Shown here in pieces: positions 8,557-17,006 of a stretch of DNA of 64,000 nucleotides. This DNA is from CAZNKU01 sp045541135. Lineage in GTDB: Bacteria; Bacillota; Clostridia; Monoglobales; Firm-18. The stretch covers positions 1 through 64,000 of the forward strand of contig JAZQIO010000038.1 in the NCBI GenBank assembly GCA_045541135.1. Direction: 5' to 3'. The translations under genes and the position numbers were made by a program. How positions within the stretch are numbered: the stretch's first letter is position 1; each line of letters begins with the position of its first letter. The notes below the pieces were generated by a model that did not search any database, was not told the DNA's origin, and saw only the letters and a program-made list of their open reading frames with translations.

Positions 8557-9240
8557 ATGATTTATTTTATAGAGGACGATAACAATATCCGTGAGCTTGT
8601 GGTATATACACTGAATAATTCCGGTATGGAAGCAGTGGGCTTTGGATTACCATCGGAATTCTGGAAGGCAATAGAATCTAAAATCCCGTCAATGATAATG
8701 CTTGACATAATGCTTCCTGAGGAAGACGGGCTTTCCATATTAAAAAAACTGCGCAAATTGCCTGAAACAAAAAAAATACCTATTATGATGCTTACTGCAA
8801 AGGACAGCGAGTACGACAAAGTAGTAGGTCTGGATCTTGGTGCAGACGACTATGTGGCCAAGCCCTTTGGCATGATGGAGCTTATTGCCCGCGTAAAGGC
8901 ACTTTTAAGGCGTACGGAAGCAAAACACGATGAGGTGGAATACACAATAGGTTCTCTTTATGTATGTCCCGGTAAACATATTGTACGTGTTGACGGCAAT
9001 GATGTTATACTTACACTTAAGGAATTTGAAATTTTGTGTATGCTTTTAAAAAGCGGGGATATTGTTCTTACACGTGATACTTTGCTTAACGAAATATGGG
9101 GCTATGCCTTTGACGGAGAAAACCGTACGGTGGATGTACATATACGTACATTGCGACAAAAACTTGGTATTGCCGGTGATTACATTAAAACAGTCAGAGG
9201 CATTGGTTATAAAATCGGAGGAAGTAACCATGAGGTATAA
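8557..9240 (+). CDS. phoB: OmpR/PhoB-family response regulator
   Basis: A 227-residue regulator. The receiver domain (1-118) has acidic residues E6-D7-D8, the phosphoacceptor Asp50 in MLDIMLPEEDG, Thr in MMLTAKD and Lys in AKPFGMMEL. The C-terminal winged-helix domain (130-225) includes LTLKEFEILCMLLKS, VDVHIRTLRQKLG and the terminal VRGIGYKI. It is therefore a DNA-binding transcription regulator activated by the kinase encoded next. The receiver (MIYFIEDDNNIRELVVYTL) is like the clostridial PhoB group. The Na/Pi cotransporter downstream and the 11-bp repeat arrays support phosphate control. WalR is the alternative, given the yycHI neighbours. GGAGG precedes ATG 8557. Confidence 0.8.
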   Translation: MIYFIEDDNNIRELVVYTLNNSGMEAVGFGLPSEFWKAIESKIPSMIMLDIMLPEEDGLSILKKLRKLPETKKIPIMMLTAKDSEYDKVVGLDLGADDYVAKPFGMMELIARVKALLRRTEAKHDEVEYTIGSLYVCPGKHIVRVDGNDVILTLKEFEILCMLLKSGDIVLTRDTLLNEIWGYAFDGENRTVDVHIRTLRQKLGIAGDYIKTVRGIGYKIGGSNHEV

Positions 9241-10267
9241 AATATTCAGAAATGTTTTTTTTGGAATAATGGCTGTTTTTCTGATGAGTGTAATTGTTAT
9301 GGTTTCTGCTATGCACAATTATTATGCAAAAAGCATATCTGTTGTTTCGGTTATAACGGAACTTAAATATCAGATTCTTGTGCTGTTTGTTGTGTCTGTA
9401 TTGCTTTCATTTGTTTTGGCAAAACTTGTATACAACAGCGTTATAAATCCCATTAACGCCATAAATATAGAAAATCCCGATGATGATGTTGAATTTGTTG
9501 AAATAAGGCCTTTGGTGGAAAGAATTAATACTCAGAACAAGCAGATTAAACAGCAGATGGACGAGCTTAAAACAGAACATGAAAAGCAAAACAAATTAAG
9601 AAGAGAATTTACAGCAAATGTTTCCCACGAGCTTAAAACCCCCCTTACTTCAATATCGGGATATGCGGAAATTATGCGTAACGGCTTTGCAAAGCCGGAG
9701 GATATAAGTAGGTTTTCGGGAATAATATATGATGAAACACAACGACTTATCACTTTGGTCGGTGATATTATAAATCTTTCAAAGCTTGAGGAAAAAGAAG
9801 TACTTCACGAAAAGAAAATGATAGATTTATACGAAATATCACAAAACGTTGTTTCAAGACTTTCTGCAGTCGCATCTAAAAAGGGCATAAAATTCACCAT
9901 TGACGGAACTGAGGAAAAAATATACGGTGTTGAGTATATCATTGATGAAATAATTTATAATTTATGCGACAATGCTATAAAATATAACAAAGAAAACGGT
10001 ATGGTAATGATTGATATCCGGAAAATTGACGGAGTAACAGAATATACTGTTACAGATACAGGTATTGGTATTTCCAAATACGAGCTTGACCGTGTTTTTG
10101 AAAGATTTTACCGTGTTGATAAAAGCCATTCCAGAGAAATTGGCGGAACAGGACTTGGTCTTTCCATAGTAAAACACGGTGTTTCCTATCACGGCGGTGA
10201 AGTAAGTATTAAAAGTGAGCTTGGCAGTGGTACATCCATAAAGATTCGGTTTACAAATAAAATTTAA
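9230..10267 (+). CDS. phoR: Sensor histidine kinase, PhoR-like
   Basis: A 345-residue membrane kinase with two transmembrane helices (about 8-28 and 46-66) enclosing a very short external loop of about 17 residues. A coiled coil (about 95-125) leads to the H-box FTANVSHELKTPLTSI (His133). The ATPase region has an N-box (LCDNAIKYN), a G1 box (VTDTGIGIS), an F-box (VFERFYRVD) and a G2 box (GGTGLGLSIVKH). There is no PAS or HAMP domain, and the tiny sensor loop suggests sensing through partners, for example YycH/YycI or a transporter. ATG 9230 overlaps the regulator's end by 11 nt and has GGAGGAA at 9217-9223, so the pair is translationally coupled. Confidence 0.85.
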   Translation: MRYKIFRNVFFGIMAVFLMSVIVMVSAMHNYYAKSISVVSVITELKYQILVLFVVSVLLSFVLAKLVYNSVINPINAINIENPDDDVEFVEIRPLVERINTQNKQIKQQMDELKTEHEKQNKLRREFTANVSHELKTPLTSISGYAEIMRNGFAKPEDISRFSGIIYDETQRLITLVGDIINLSKLEEKEVLHEKKMIDLYEISQNVVSRLSAVASKKGIKFTIDGTEEKIYGVEYIIDEIIYNLCDNAIKYNKENGMVMIDIRKIDGVTEYTVTDTGIGISKYELDRVFERFYRVDKSHSREIGGTGLGLSIVKHGVSYHGGEVSIKSELGSGTSIKIRFTNKI

Positions 10268-10318
10268 CATAGATTTAACATAAACTTGGTTTGAAATTTA
10301 ACAGTAATTTGGTATTAT
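10264..10318 (+). promoter_or_regulatory. Pho-box-like repeats and promoter of the Na/Pi cotransporter gene
   Basis: TTAACA occurs at 10264-10269 and 10275-10280 (11-bp period), then a degenerate unit TTGGTT at 10286-10291, then TTAACA at 10298-10303. The first overlaps the kinase stop codon. A promoter (TTGAAA 10291-10296, 16-nt spacer, TATTAT 10313-10318) lies within the array. TTAACA with 11-bp spacing matches the known Bacillus PhoP binding motif TT(A/C/T)A(C/T)A, and the downstream gene is a phosphate transporter. Confidence 0.65.
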
Positions 10319-10362
10319 AGTGAATGTTGAGAAAAATATTATGAATTATGGAGGAATTTAAT

Positions 10363-12114
10363 ATGGATGCTTTTTCCATAATAACGCTTTTGGGTGGACT
10401 TGCTTTTTTCCTTTATGGTATGAATGTAATGTCACAAGGTCTGGAAAAGCTTGCCGGCGGTAAGCTTGAAACTATTTTGCAGAAAATGACCTCTAACCGT
10501 TTTAAGGCTCTGGGCTTGGGTATTGTTGTTACCGGTGTAATTCAGTCATCATCGGCAGTTACTGTAATATTAGTAGGTTTGGTTAATTCCGGTATTATGC
10601 ACTTTGGCCGTACCATAGGTATTATAATGGGTGCAAATGTTGGTACAACCATTACTGCATGGCTTTTAAGTATGGTAGGTATTGAAGGAAATAATCCGGT
10701 TATGCAGTTTTTCAAGCCTGAGAATTTTTCTTTGCTTTTTGCATTTTTAGGTATTCTTATGATTATGATGTCAAAGAGTGCAAAGAAAAAAGATATTGGT
10801 GCAATTTTAATAGGCTTTGCAGTACTTATGTTTGGTATGGAGCTTATGAGCGGTGCTGTTGAACCTCTTAAGGATATGCCTGAATTTGCAAGCATTCTTG
10901 TTATGTTTGAAAATCCGCTGTTTGGTATTTTAGCAGGTGCTATTCTTACAGGTATTATACAGTCATCATCTGCATCTGTGGGTATTTTGCAGGCACTTTC
11001 TATGACCGGTAAAATTAATTTTTCAGTTGCATTGCCAATTATTATGGGTCAGAATATCGGTACATGTATTACTGCCCTTATTTCAAGTATAGGGGTTAAC
11101 AAAAATGCCCGTAAGGTTGCAGTTGTTCATATAACCTTTAACCTTTTGGGTACACTGATATGGGTTGTGGCTTTTTATACAGTTAATCATTTTTTGAATC
11201 TTGCATTTATAAATGAACCTATAACTCCATTCGGTATTGCTGTGGTGCACTCTATATTTAACATTACAACAACATTTATACTTTTGCCCTTTACAAAACA
11301 GCTTGAAAAAATCGCCAATATGGTTATTAAAACAGATGAAAATGAAAAGCCTGTTAAAAATGACTTTCTGGATTCCCGTCTTTTGGCTACACCTTCTGTT
11401 GCTGTTGCAGAATGTAAAAAGCTTACTTATAAAATGGCTCAGGTTGCACAGGATATTATTCATAGAGGGTTCAGCTTGTTCGACAAGTTTGATGCCGATG
11501 TGGAAACAAAAATGTTTGCTGATGAAGAACAGCTTGATAGGTATGAAGATAAGCTCGGTAATTATCTGATTGCAATTTCAAGCAAAGGTCTTTCGGACGC
11601 AGACAGTCGTGCAAAGTTTATGATGCTTCATAACATCGGAGATTTTGAACGTTTGGGTGACCACGCACTTAACCTTTACAAGGCAGCTAAAGAGCTTAAT
11701 GAAAAGAAGCTTGTGTTTACAGAGGATGCGGAAAGAGATTTGCTTGTTCTTCGTCGTGCGGCAGAAGAAATTGTCGATAATACAGTAAATGCTTATATAA
11801 ACAATGATATTTCTCTTGCAATTAAGGTTGAACCTTTAGAACAGGTTATAGATAACCTTACAGCAGAAATCAAGACAAAACATATTGAAAGACTGCAACG
11901 CGGTGAGTGTACAATTGAGATGGGCTTTGTTCTTTCAGATATTCTTACAAATTACGAAAGAATTTCCGACCACTGTTCAAACATAGCCGTTGCTATGATT
12001 GAAATTAATCACGGTGGATTTGATACTCATAAGTATCTGAATGCTCTTAAGAATTCAAATAATAAGGAATTTAATACATCCTTTGAAGAATATGCAACTA
12101 AATATGCGTTATAA
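10363..12114 (+). CDS. Na+/phosphate cotransporter family protein with PhoU-like C-terminal domain
   Basis: A 583-residue membrane transporter of the NptA/YqeW (PNaS) family. The two inverted QSSS repeats that define the family are present: GVIQSSSAVTVILVGLVNSG and GIIQSSSASVGILQALSMTG. About nine hydrophobic helices fill residues 5-310, and the remainder (about 350-560) is a helical PhoU-like domain with the typical IGDFERLGDHALNL and NYERISDHCSNIA signatures. It imports (or exports) phosphate with Na+. The start is ATG 10363 with GGAGGA at 10350-10355, not the upstream in-frame ATG at 10348 that overlaps the RBS. Upstream Pho-box-like repeats and the preceding two-component system point to phosphate regulation. 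Confidence 0.92.
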   Translation: MDAFSIITLLGGLAFFLYGMNVMSQGLEKLAGGKLETILQKMTSNRFKALGLGIVVTGVIQSSSAVTVILVGLVNSGIMHFGRTIGIIMGANVGTTITAWLLSMVGIEGNNPVMQFFKPENFSLLFAFLGILMIMMSKSAKKKDIGAILIGFAVLMFGMELMSGAVEPLKDMPEFASILVMFENPLFGILAGAILTGIIQSSSASVGILQALSMTGKINFSVALPIIMGQNIGTCITALISSIGVNKNARKVAVVHITFNLLGTLIWVVAFYTVNHFLNLAFINEPITPFGIAVVHSIFNITTTFILLPFTKQLEKIANMVIKTDENEKPVKNDFLDSRLLATPSVAVAECKKLTYKMAQVAQDIIHRGFSLFDKFDADVETKMFADEEQLDRYEDKLGNYLIAISSKGLSDADSRAKFMMLHNIGDFERLGDHALNLYKAAKELNEKKLVFTEDAERDLLVLRRAAEEIVDNTVNAYINNDISLAIKVEPLEQVIDNLTAEIKTKHIERLQRGECTIEMGFVLSDILTNYERISDHCSNIAVAMIEINHGGFDTHKYLNALKNSNNKEFNTSFEEYATKYAL

Positions 12115-12148
12115 AAAAAGTCTGTACCGTAATGGTACAGACTTTTTT
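12114..12148. terminator. Bidirectional terminator between the Na/Pi gene and capA
   Basis: The stem AGTCTGTACC/GGTACAGACT (12119-12128 with 12134-12143) is flanked by an A tract and a T tract, so it works in both directions for the two convergent genes. Confidence 0.9.
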
Positions 12149-12162
12149 ATGGATAAATAGGG

Positions 12163-13254
12163 TTACTTCTCGTTTGTAAGGTTGTAGCTTGGGAATAGTT
12201 CACGCCATACATCTGTATGTGCTTCACAGTCAAGATAATGACCAAATACATCATTATCACGTTGAGTTGAGTTTTCGTTGCAGGCAGCACCAATTGCTGA
12301 CAAATATATATGCTTTTCGGATTCGCAGAATTCGTGCCATCCCTTTTTCCATTCTCCATTTGCAAGTTCTTTGTTTCTCTTTTCAAATTCTGCAAGGATT
12401 CTTGTCTTTTCATCACCTTTTGCGATTTTTATTGAAACCTCATCGGCTACTTGCGGAATAAAATTTATTTCATGTGATTTTGTGTCGTAAGTTACCATCA
12501 AAGATTCATTCCATGATGCAGGATAGTTAAGATCAGCTCTTTTTGTAAAGTGGAAATTACCCTGACCGTATAGAATATGGCAGTTTTCAAATTGCTCGTA
12601 ACAGCCTATGCAGTGAGTATGCTGACAAAGTACAACATCTGCACCGTTGTCTGCCATAGCACGGCACACTCGAATGAGTCTTGGTGACGGATAATGACAA
12701 CACTCCTTACCGCCGTGATATAAAACAATAACTCTGTCGTTTTCTTTTTTTGCTTCCCTTATATCCTTCATTGTGTCAAATTCGTCAAATGGACGGCTGC
12801 CCATTCTGTCTTCAAGGGCGTAGGAATATTCGTGCTCGCATACTGCTATGACGCAAACCCTTTCGCCATCTTTTTCTATTATGAGATTTTTTCGTGAATC
12901 CTCGTAATTATCACCAAAGCCTGTGTATGTAATTCCCGCATTGTCAAGGGCTTTCATTGTATCCTTTACACCTGCTATACCATAATCGAAAATATGGTTG
13001 TTGCTGAGACCGCAGTAATTTACACCAACTTTTTTCAAAACCTCTGCAGTTTTTATGGGCGCTTTCAGTGGCGGACCAAATTTTTTAATTGCATTTTCAC
13101 TTTCTGTAAAAGCACACTCAATGTTTACAAAATTAATGTCATTTCCTTCAAAAATTGGTAATGTGTCTGTAAAAAGTGCCTGGATATCACAATTTTCATA
13201 CAGCTCATGTGAGTTAACGTTTGGGCATACATCCCCAAGTAACAAAGCTTTCAT
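12163..13254 (-). CDS. CapA family metallophosphatase-like protein
   Basis: A 363-residue protein of the CapA/PgsA family, related to calcineurin-type phosphoesterases and named after poly-gamma-glutamate capsule synthesis. Visible motifs are the opening KALLLGDVCPN, the NNHIFDYG metal-site motif, LYHGG and the C-terminal QHTHCIG and YGQGNFHF. No signal peptide or membrane anchor is present, unlike classical membrane CapA, so it is probably cytoplasmic with an undetermined substrate. AGGTG precedes ATG 13254. A badly decayed second copy of its ends lies at 15941-16103, showing that this region was duplicated. The gene is convergent with the Na/Pi transporter and divergent from an AraC regulator. 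Confidence 0.85.
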   Translation of the reverse strand: MKALLLGDVCPNVNSHELYENCDIQALFTDTLPIFEGNDINFVNIECAFTESENAIKKFGPPLKAPIKTAEVLKKVGVNYCGLSNNHIFDYGIAGVKDTMKALDNAGITYTGFGDNYEDSRKNLIIEKDGERVCVIAVCEHEYSYALEDRMGSRPFDEFDTMKDIREAKKENDRVIVLYHGGKECCHYPSPRLIRVCRAMADNGADVVLCQHTHCIGCYEQFENCHILYGQGNFHFTKRADLNYPASWNESLMVTYDTKSHEINFIPQVADEVSIKIAKGDEKTRILAEFEKRNKELANGEWKKGWHEFCESEKHIYLSAIGAACNENSTQRDNDVFGHYLDCEAHTDVWRELFPSYNLTNEK

Positions 13255-13283
13255 AAAAACACCTCATTAGCATTATAATAATA

Positions 13284-13312
13284 TTGACATAGCTTTTTTG
13301 AAACTATATAAT
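13284..13312 (+). promoter_or_regulatory. Near-perfect sigma-A promoter of the AraC gene
   Basis: TTGACA (13284-13289), a 17-nt spacer and TATAAT (13307-13312). The whole neighbourhood is duplicated at 16101-16176, where the same promoter (16133-16161) is preserved. Confidence 0.85.
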
Positions 13313-13401
13313 AATTATATAATCCCTTGTTTTATGGAACAACTAACTATTTTAACTTAAAACCTAAAATTTTGCACTATATTAAGATTTGGAGGTGTGA
13401 T

Positions 13402-14151
13402 ATGAAAAAATATTTTGTAAGTAAGGTAAGGCATTTTTGCAATATATCTGTTGACAAATGCTGTGCAATGAAGGAAAGAACTATTGACTTTTATGACCTC
13501 ACTTTTGTGCTTGGAGGAAGCATGACATACATTATAGAGGGAAAAACAATTACTCTTAAAAAGAATGATGCAATTTTTTTAAAGCCCGGCTGTGTTAATT
13601 CAAGGCTTGAGGGTGCTGAACACTGTGAATATGTAAGCTTTAATTTTTACCTTTTGCCTGATGTTAAGCTTGATTTTGAAACCTTTATACCCGGCTGTAT
13701 TTCACGTGATATAAAAACCTTGCTGTCTGCCTTTCCGCAAAGTCATATTTCTCCATACTACCATTCGGAAGAAAAGCTTGCAAATATGCTTAACTACATT
13801 TTGCTTGAGCTTTCGGACATTGTTTCAATTCGAAGCAGTAATGAACATATACATAAAATTTTAAATTATATAGAACTGCACATAAGAGATAAAATGTCTC
13901 TTGAAAGCATCAGTAAAAATATTAACCTTTCCAAGGAATATACGGCGACTATTTTTAAAAAGGAAACGGGCAAAACCCTTGTGAATTACATAAACGAAAG
14001 AAAAATGATGCTTGCAAAGGAGCTTATCATATCCAATGAAATGTCACTGGTTGATGTTTCAAACCATTTAGGCTATGACAATTACAATTATTTTTCAAGG
14101 CTTTTTAAAAAGCACTTTGATGTTACGCCTGTTTATTTTAAAAATAAATAA
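13402..14151 (+). CDS. AraC family transcriptional regulator
   Basis: A 249-residue regulator. The N-terminal half is a cupin-like ligand-binding domain (TYIIEGKTITLKKNDAIFLK). The C-terminal 100 residues carry two helix-turn-helix units, the first around LESISKNINLSKEYTATIFKK and the second around LVDVSNHLGYDNYNYFSRLF, ending in the family signature FKKHFDVTPVYF. Such proteins usually activate genes for sugar or glycan use in response to a small ligand. The start is ATG 13402 with GGAGGTG at 13391-13397. It is divergent from capA and sits 68 nt before the SLH-serpin gene in the same direction, so either may be its target. Confidence 0.88.
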   Translation: MKKYFVSKVRHFCNISVDKCCAMKERTIDFYDLTFVLGGSMTYIIEGKTITLKKNDAIFLKPGCVNSRLEGAEHCEYVSFNFYLLPDVKLDFETFIPGCISRDIKTLLSAFPQSHISPYYHSEEKLANMLNYILLELSDIVSIRSSNEHIHKILNYIELHIRDKMSLESISKNINLSKEYTATIFKKETGKTLVNYINERKMMLAKELIISNEMSLVDVSNHLGYDNYNYFSRLFKKHFDVTPVYFKNK

Positions 14152-14219
14152 AACACAACATTTCAGTGATGCAAATTGTTTTACTTATAGAAGGAATATT
14201 TTGACAAGGGGGTTTTTGA

Positions 14220-15893
14220 ATGAAAAAAATTGTGTGCTTACTTATTGTCAGTTTGATGCTTTGTACAACGGTTTTTGCATCACCACCAAGTGATTGGGCG
14301 GTTGAATATGTGAATAGGGCATCGGAAACAGGAATAGTTGATGCTGAAGGAAGTTATAACTACGAAACACCGATTAACCGTGAGGATTTTTGTACACTTG
14401 CATTTAAGACTCTTTATAAATGCGGTATAACCAAACCTGAGACTTTGGAAAATCCCTTTGATGACACGGAAAACAAAGAGGTTATCGACTTGTACAGTTT
14501 AGGTGTGATAAACGGAAAAAGTGCAACAACCTTTGCACCGCATGACAATATTACACGTGAAGAAGCGGCGGCTATACTACACAGAATGTGCAAGGTGCTG
14601 GGTATAGAGGAGGTTTATGATGATTACAGACTTTCAAGCTATTGCTTTTCGGATGAATCACAATTTTCTGATTGGGCAACAGAACACATATATAACATAT
14701 ATTTTCACGGAATAATGACAGGTGTGGGAAGTGACAAATTTTCGCCTGAAGAATTTTATACCACAGAGCAGGCGATTGTCACAATGGTGCGTATGCATGA
14801 TAAGTATTACCATGCATTTAAGTTGTTTGAGGATAGGCTGAACGCACAGATGCCAAAGGATAAAAACTATATGTTTTCACCTCTTTCGGTAAAAATGGCA
14901 CTTGCCATAGCCGCAAACGGTGCGGATGGTAAAACCCTTGACGAAATTCTTGAAGCAACTGATATTGAAAATCTCGATGAGTTTAACGAAAAGTCAAAGG
15001 GAATGATAGAACAGTATTCAAACTATGATTTGTTAGAGGTTAATATCGCAAATTCCATATGGATAAATAAGGATCTGACAGAACAAAGATTTGGTGATAG
15101 CTTTAAATCGAATGTTGAAGAGTTTTATGATGCCGAGTCAAAAATTTCAGACAATCTGAACTTTGTTGATGACGTTAACAGTTGGGCTTTTGAAAATACC
15201 AACGGAAAGATTGGCGAGATTATAGACAACCCCTCGTATTGGGCAATGATTGTAAACGCCATCTATTTTAAAGGGGGATGGGCATTTGAGTTTCCTGAAT
15301 CAATGACTAAGCCTGATATTTTTACAAATGCAGACGGTATAGAAGTTGAAACAGAATTTATGAATTGGACAGAATTTTTCAGATATTGTGAAAAAGACGG
15401 TGTAAAAATTCTTGCCATACCTTATAAAAACAGGTTTTTGAAAAGTGATTTGGATATAAATATGTATGTTCTGATTTCTGATTATGACATAGTTGAAACA
15501 GAGGTTTTGAACAAGGCTCTGGAAGAAGATAAATTAAATATGAAAAGTTATGTAAGATTGAGTATGCCTAAATTTGAAATCAGTTACAGCGATAGTCTTG
15601 GTAGCAAATTCTATGACATGGGAATGAAAGCTCCGTTTGGCGAAGATGCTGACTTCAAAAAAATGTTTGACAAGGGTAATATGCAGATTATGGACATCTT
15701 ACATACAACGTACATAAAGGTTGATGAAAAGGGTACAGAGGCGGCTGCGGTAACAGGCGTAGGTATGGGAGGAAGCAGTGGAAGATACCCTGTACCTACT
15801 GAATTTAAAATGAATAAGCCTTTTACTTTTGTTATACGCGATGATACAAACGGCGAAATCTTATTTATGGGAAGATATGCTTTTGCAGAATAA
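14220..15893 (+). CDS. Cell-surface serpin (serine protease inhibitor) with SLH domains
   Basis: A 557-residue secreted protein. A signal peptide (about 1-20) is followed by three SLH-type repeats (about 22-195; recognisable TPINREDFCTLAF and DNITREEAAAIL), which tether proteins to secondary cell-wall polymers. Residues about 200-557 form a complete serpin fold: FSPLSVKMALAIAANGADGKT, NANSIW-like IANSIWINKD, MIVNAIYFKGGWAFEF and the C-terminal MNKPFTFVIRD. The reactive-centre hinge KGTEAAAVTG (about 502-511) has the small-residue run found in inhibitory serpins. Counting 17 residues from the hinge puts P1-P1' near Gly/Ser-Ser in MGGSSGR, which suggests elastase- or subtilisin-like targets (inference). 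AAGGGGG precedes ATG 14220. Confidence 0.92.
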   Translation: MKKIVCLLIVSLMLCTTVFASPPSDWAVEYVNRASETGIVDAEGSYNYETPINREDFCTLAFKTLYKCGITKPETLENPFDDTENKEVIDLYSLGVINGKSATTFAPHDNITREEAAAILHRMCKVLGIEEVYDDYRLSSYCFSDESQFSDWATEHIYNIYFHGIMTGVGSDKFSPEEFYTTEQAIVTMVRMHDKYYHAFKLFEDRLNAQMPKDKNYMFSPLSVKMALAIAANGADGKTLDEILEATDIENLDEFNEKSKGMIEQYSNYDLLEVNIANSIWINKDLTEQRFGDSFKSNVEEFYDAESKISDNLNFVDDVNSWAFENTNGKIGEIIDNPSYWAMIVNAIYFKGGWAFEFPESMTKPDIFTNADGIEVETEFMNWTEFFRYCEKDGVKILAIPYKNRFLKSDLDINMYVLISDYDIVETEVLNKALEEDKLNMKSYVRLSMPKFEISYSDSLGSKFYDMGMKAPFGEDADFKKMFDKGNMQIMDILHTTYIKVDEKGTEAAAVTGVGMGGSSGRYPVPTEFKMNKPFTFVIRDDTNGEILFMGRYAFAE

Positions 15894-15940
15894 AAAGACA
15901 CCTCATATGGTACAGAGTTTTTGTTGTTTAAAGTTTTATT

Positions 15941-16103
15941 TACAGCTTGGGAAAATCTATCTCCATACATCTGTATGAAGGTGGTGAGCGAACACATCGT
16001 TGTCACGCTGTGCAGAATTTTCGTTTCAGGCAAAACATATTACAGATAAACAGATATTCTTACGGGATTTCGCGAAAGTAGTGACAGACATTATAGTTTT
16101 CAC
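15941..16103 (-). pseudogene. Internally deleted, decayed copy of capA
   Basis: Read on the reverse strand from GTG at 16103 (where capA has ATG), one frame gives a start like capA and then jumps to its C-terminus. It contains NENSAQRDNDVFAHHL and HTDVWR, matching NENSTQRDNDVFGHYL and HTDVWR at the end of the intact protein at 12163-13254. Two in-frame stops are present and roughly 300 internal codons are gone. Downstream, 15892-15923 resembles a degraded copy of the capA terminator; upstream, 16101-16176 is a close copy of the capA/araC intergenic region. The block terminator-capA-promoter was therefore duplicated and then eroded. Confidence 0.8.
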
Positions 16104-16132
16104 AAAGACATCTCATTAGCATTATAGTAACA

Positions 16133-16161
16133 TTGACACAGTGATTTTGGCGCTATATAAT
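16133..16161 (+). promoter_or_regulatory. Duplicated sigma-A promoter, now upstream of the esterase gene
   Basis: TTGACA (16133-16138), a 17-nt spacer and TATAAT (16156-16161), followed by the same AATTATATAATCCC as at 13312-13325. It is a copy of the araC promoter, conserved although the adjacent capA copy has decayed. Confidence 0.8.
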
Positions 16162-16240
16162 AATTATATAATCCCATTTTAAAAATAAAGGTAATTTTAT
16201 TTACAGTAATGTAACATAATAAAATTCAGAAGGTGATGGA

Positions 16241-16978
16241 ATGCATAAAGAATTTATTAAAGAGGCGGAGGGAGCAAATACCGCAATATTGATGATTCAC
16301 GGAATATTCGGTACGCCACGGCATTTTGATGACATTATAAGCCTTGTTCCGGATAATTGGTCTATTTATAACATTTTGCTTGACGGTCACGGAAAAGGCG
16401 TTAAGGAATTTTCCCGTACTTCTATGGCTAAATGGAAAAGTCAGGTTAATGAAATGTTTTTAAAGCTTTATGAAAAATATGATAATATTTATGTTGTAGG
16501 ACATTCCATGGGTACACTTTTATCCCTTGACACCTGCACCGGATATGCAGATAAAATACGTGCTATGATATTGCTTGCGGTACCTTTAAAGATTTTTTTG
16601 AAACCTGCTTCAGCCATTAATACTATTAAACTTGTGCTTGGTATGGGTTCTGAAAATAATCCGGTGGATATTGCGGCAAAAAAGGCACATAGTGTCAGCC
16701 ACAATGCGTGGGTATGGCATTATGCAGGGTGGATACCAAGGTATATGGAATTGTTTGCCCTGATTCGTAAGGTGAGAAAAAATATTGAAAACGTAAATGT
16801 ACCTTGTTATACATTTCAGTCAAAAAAGGATGAGATGGTTTCATTCAGCTCATTAAAACATTTGCAGAAGAATAAGGGTTTTGTAAATAATGTACTTGAA
16901 AAATCCATGCATTTTTACTATGACCCCGATGATTACGAATTTTTAAAGAAAAACGTTGAAAGTATACTGAAAAATTAA
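16241..16978 (+). CDS. Alpha/beta hydrolase, carboxylesterase/monoacylglycerol-lipase type
   Basis: A 245-residue cytoplasmic hydrolase (no signal peptide). The oxyanion-hole motif MIHGIFGTPRHF is near the N-terminus, the nucleophile elbow is VVGHSMGTLLS, and the C-terminal acid and His are in SKKDEMVSF and KSMHFYYD, matching the Est30/YvaK carboxylesterase layout. It would hydrolyse short-chain esters or monoacylglycerols; the substrate cannot be read from sequence. AGAAGGTG precedes ATG 16241. It is transcribed from the duplicated promoter at 16133-16161 and closed by a perfect bidirectional terminator. Confidence 0.85.
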   Translation: MHKEFIKEAEGANTAILMIHGIFGTPRHFDDIISLVPDNWSIYNILLDGHGKGVKEFSRTSMAKWKSQVNEMFLKLYEKYDNIYVVGHSMGTLLSLDTCTGYADKIRAMILLAVPLKIFLKPASAINTIKLVLGMGSENNPVDIAAKKAHSVSHNAWVWHYAGWIPRYMELFALIRKVRKNIENVNVPCYTFQSKKDEMVSFSSLKHLQKNKGFVNNVLEKSMHFYYDPDDYEFLKKNVESILKN

Positions 16979-17004
16979 AAATCGGAGGTTTGACCTCCGA
17001 TTTT
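16977..17004. terminator. Bidirectional terminator
   Basis: The stem AAAATCGGAGGT/ACCTCCGATTTT, with a 3-nt loop at 16990-16992, lies between the convergent esterase and pdxK genes. Confidence 0.92.
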
Positions 17005-17006
17005 AT

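Noticed and set aside
15611..16033. Reverse-strand 140-codon reading frame overlapping the serpin end
   Set aside because: Antisense to the serpin. The part beyond 15941 is the capA remnant read in a different frame.
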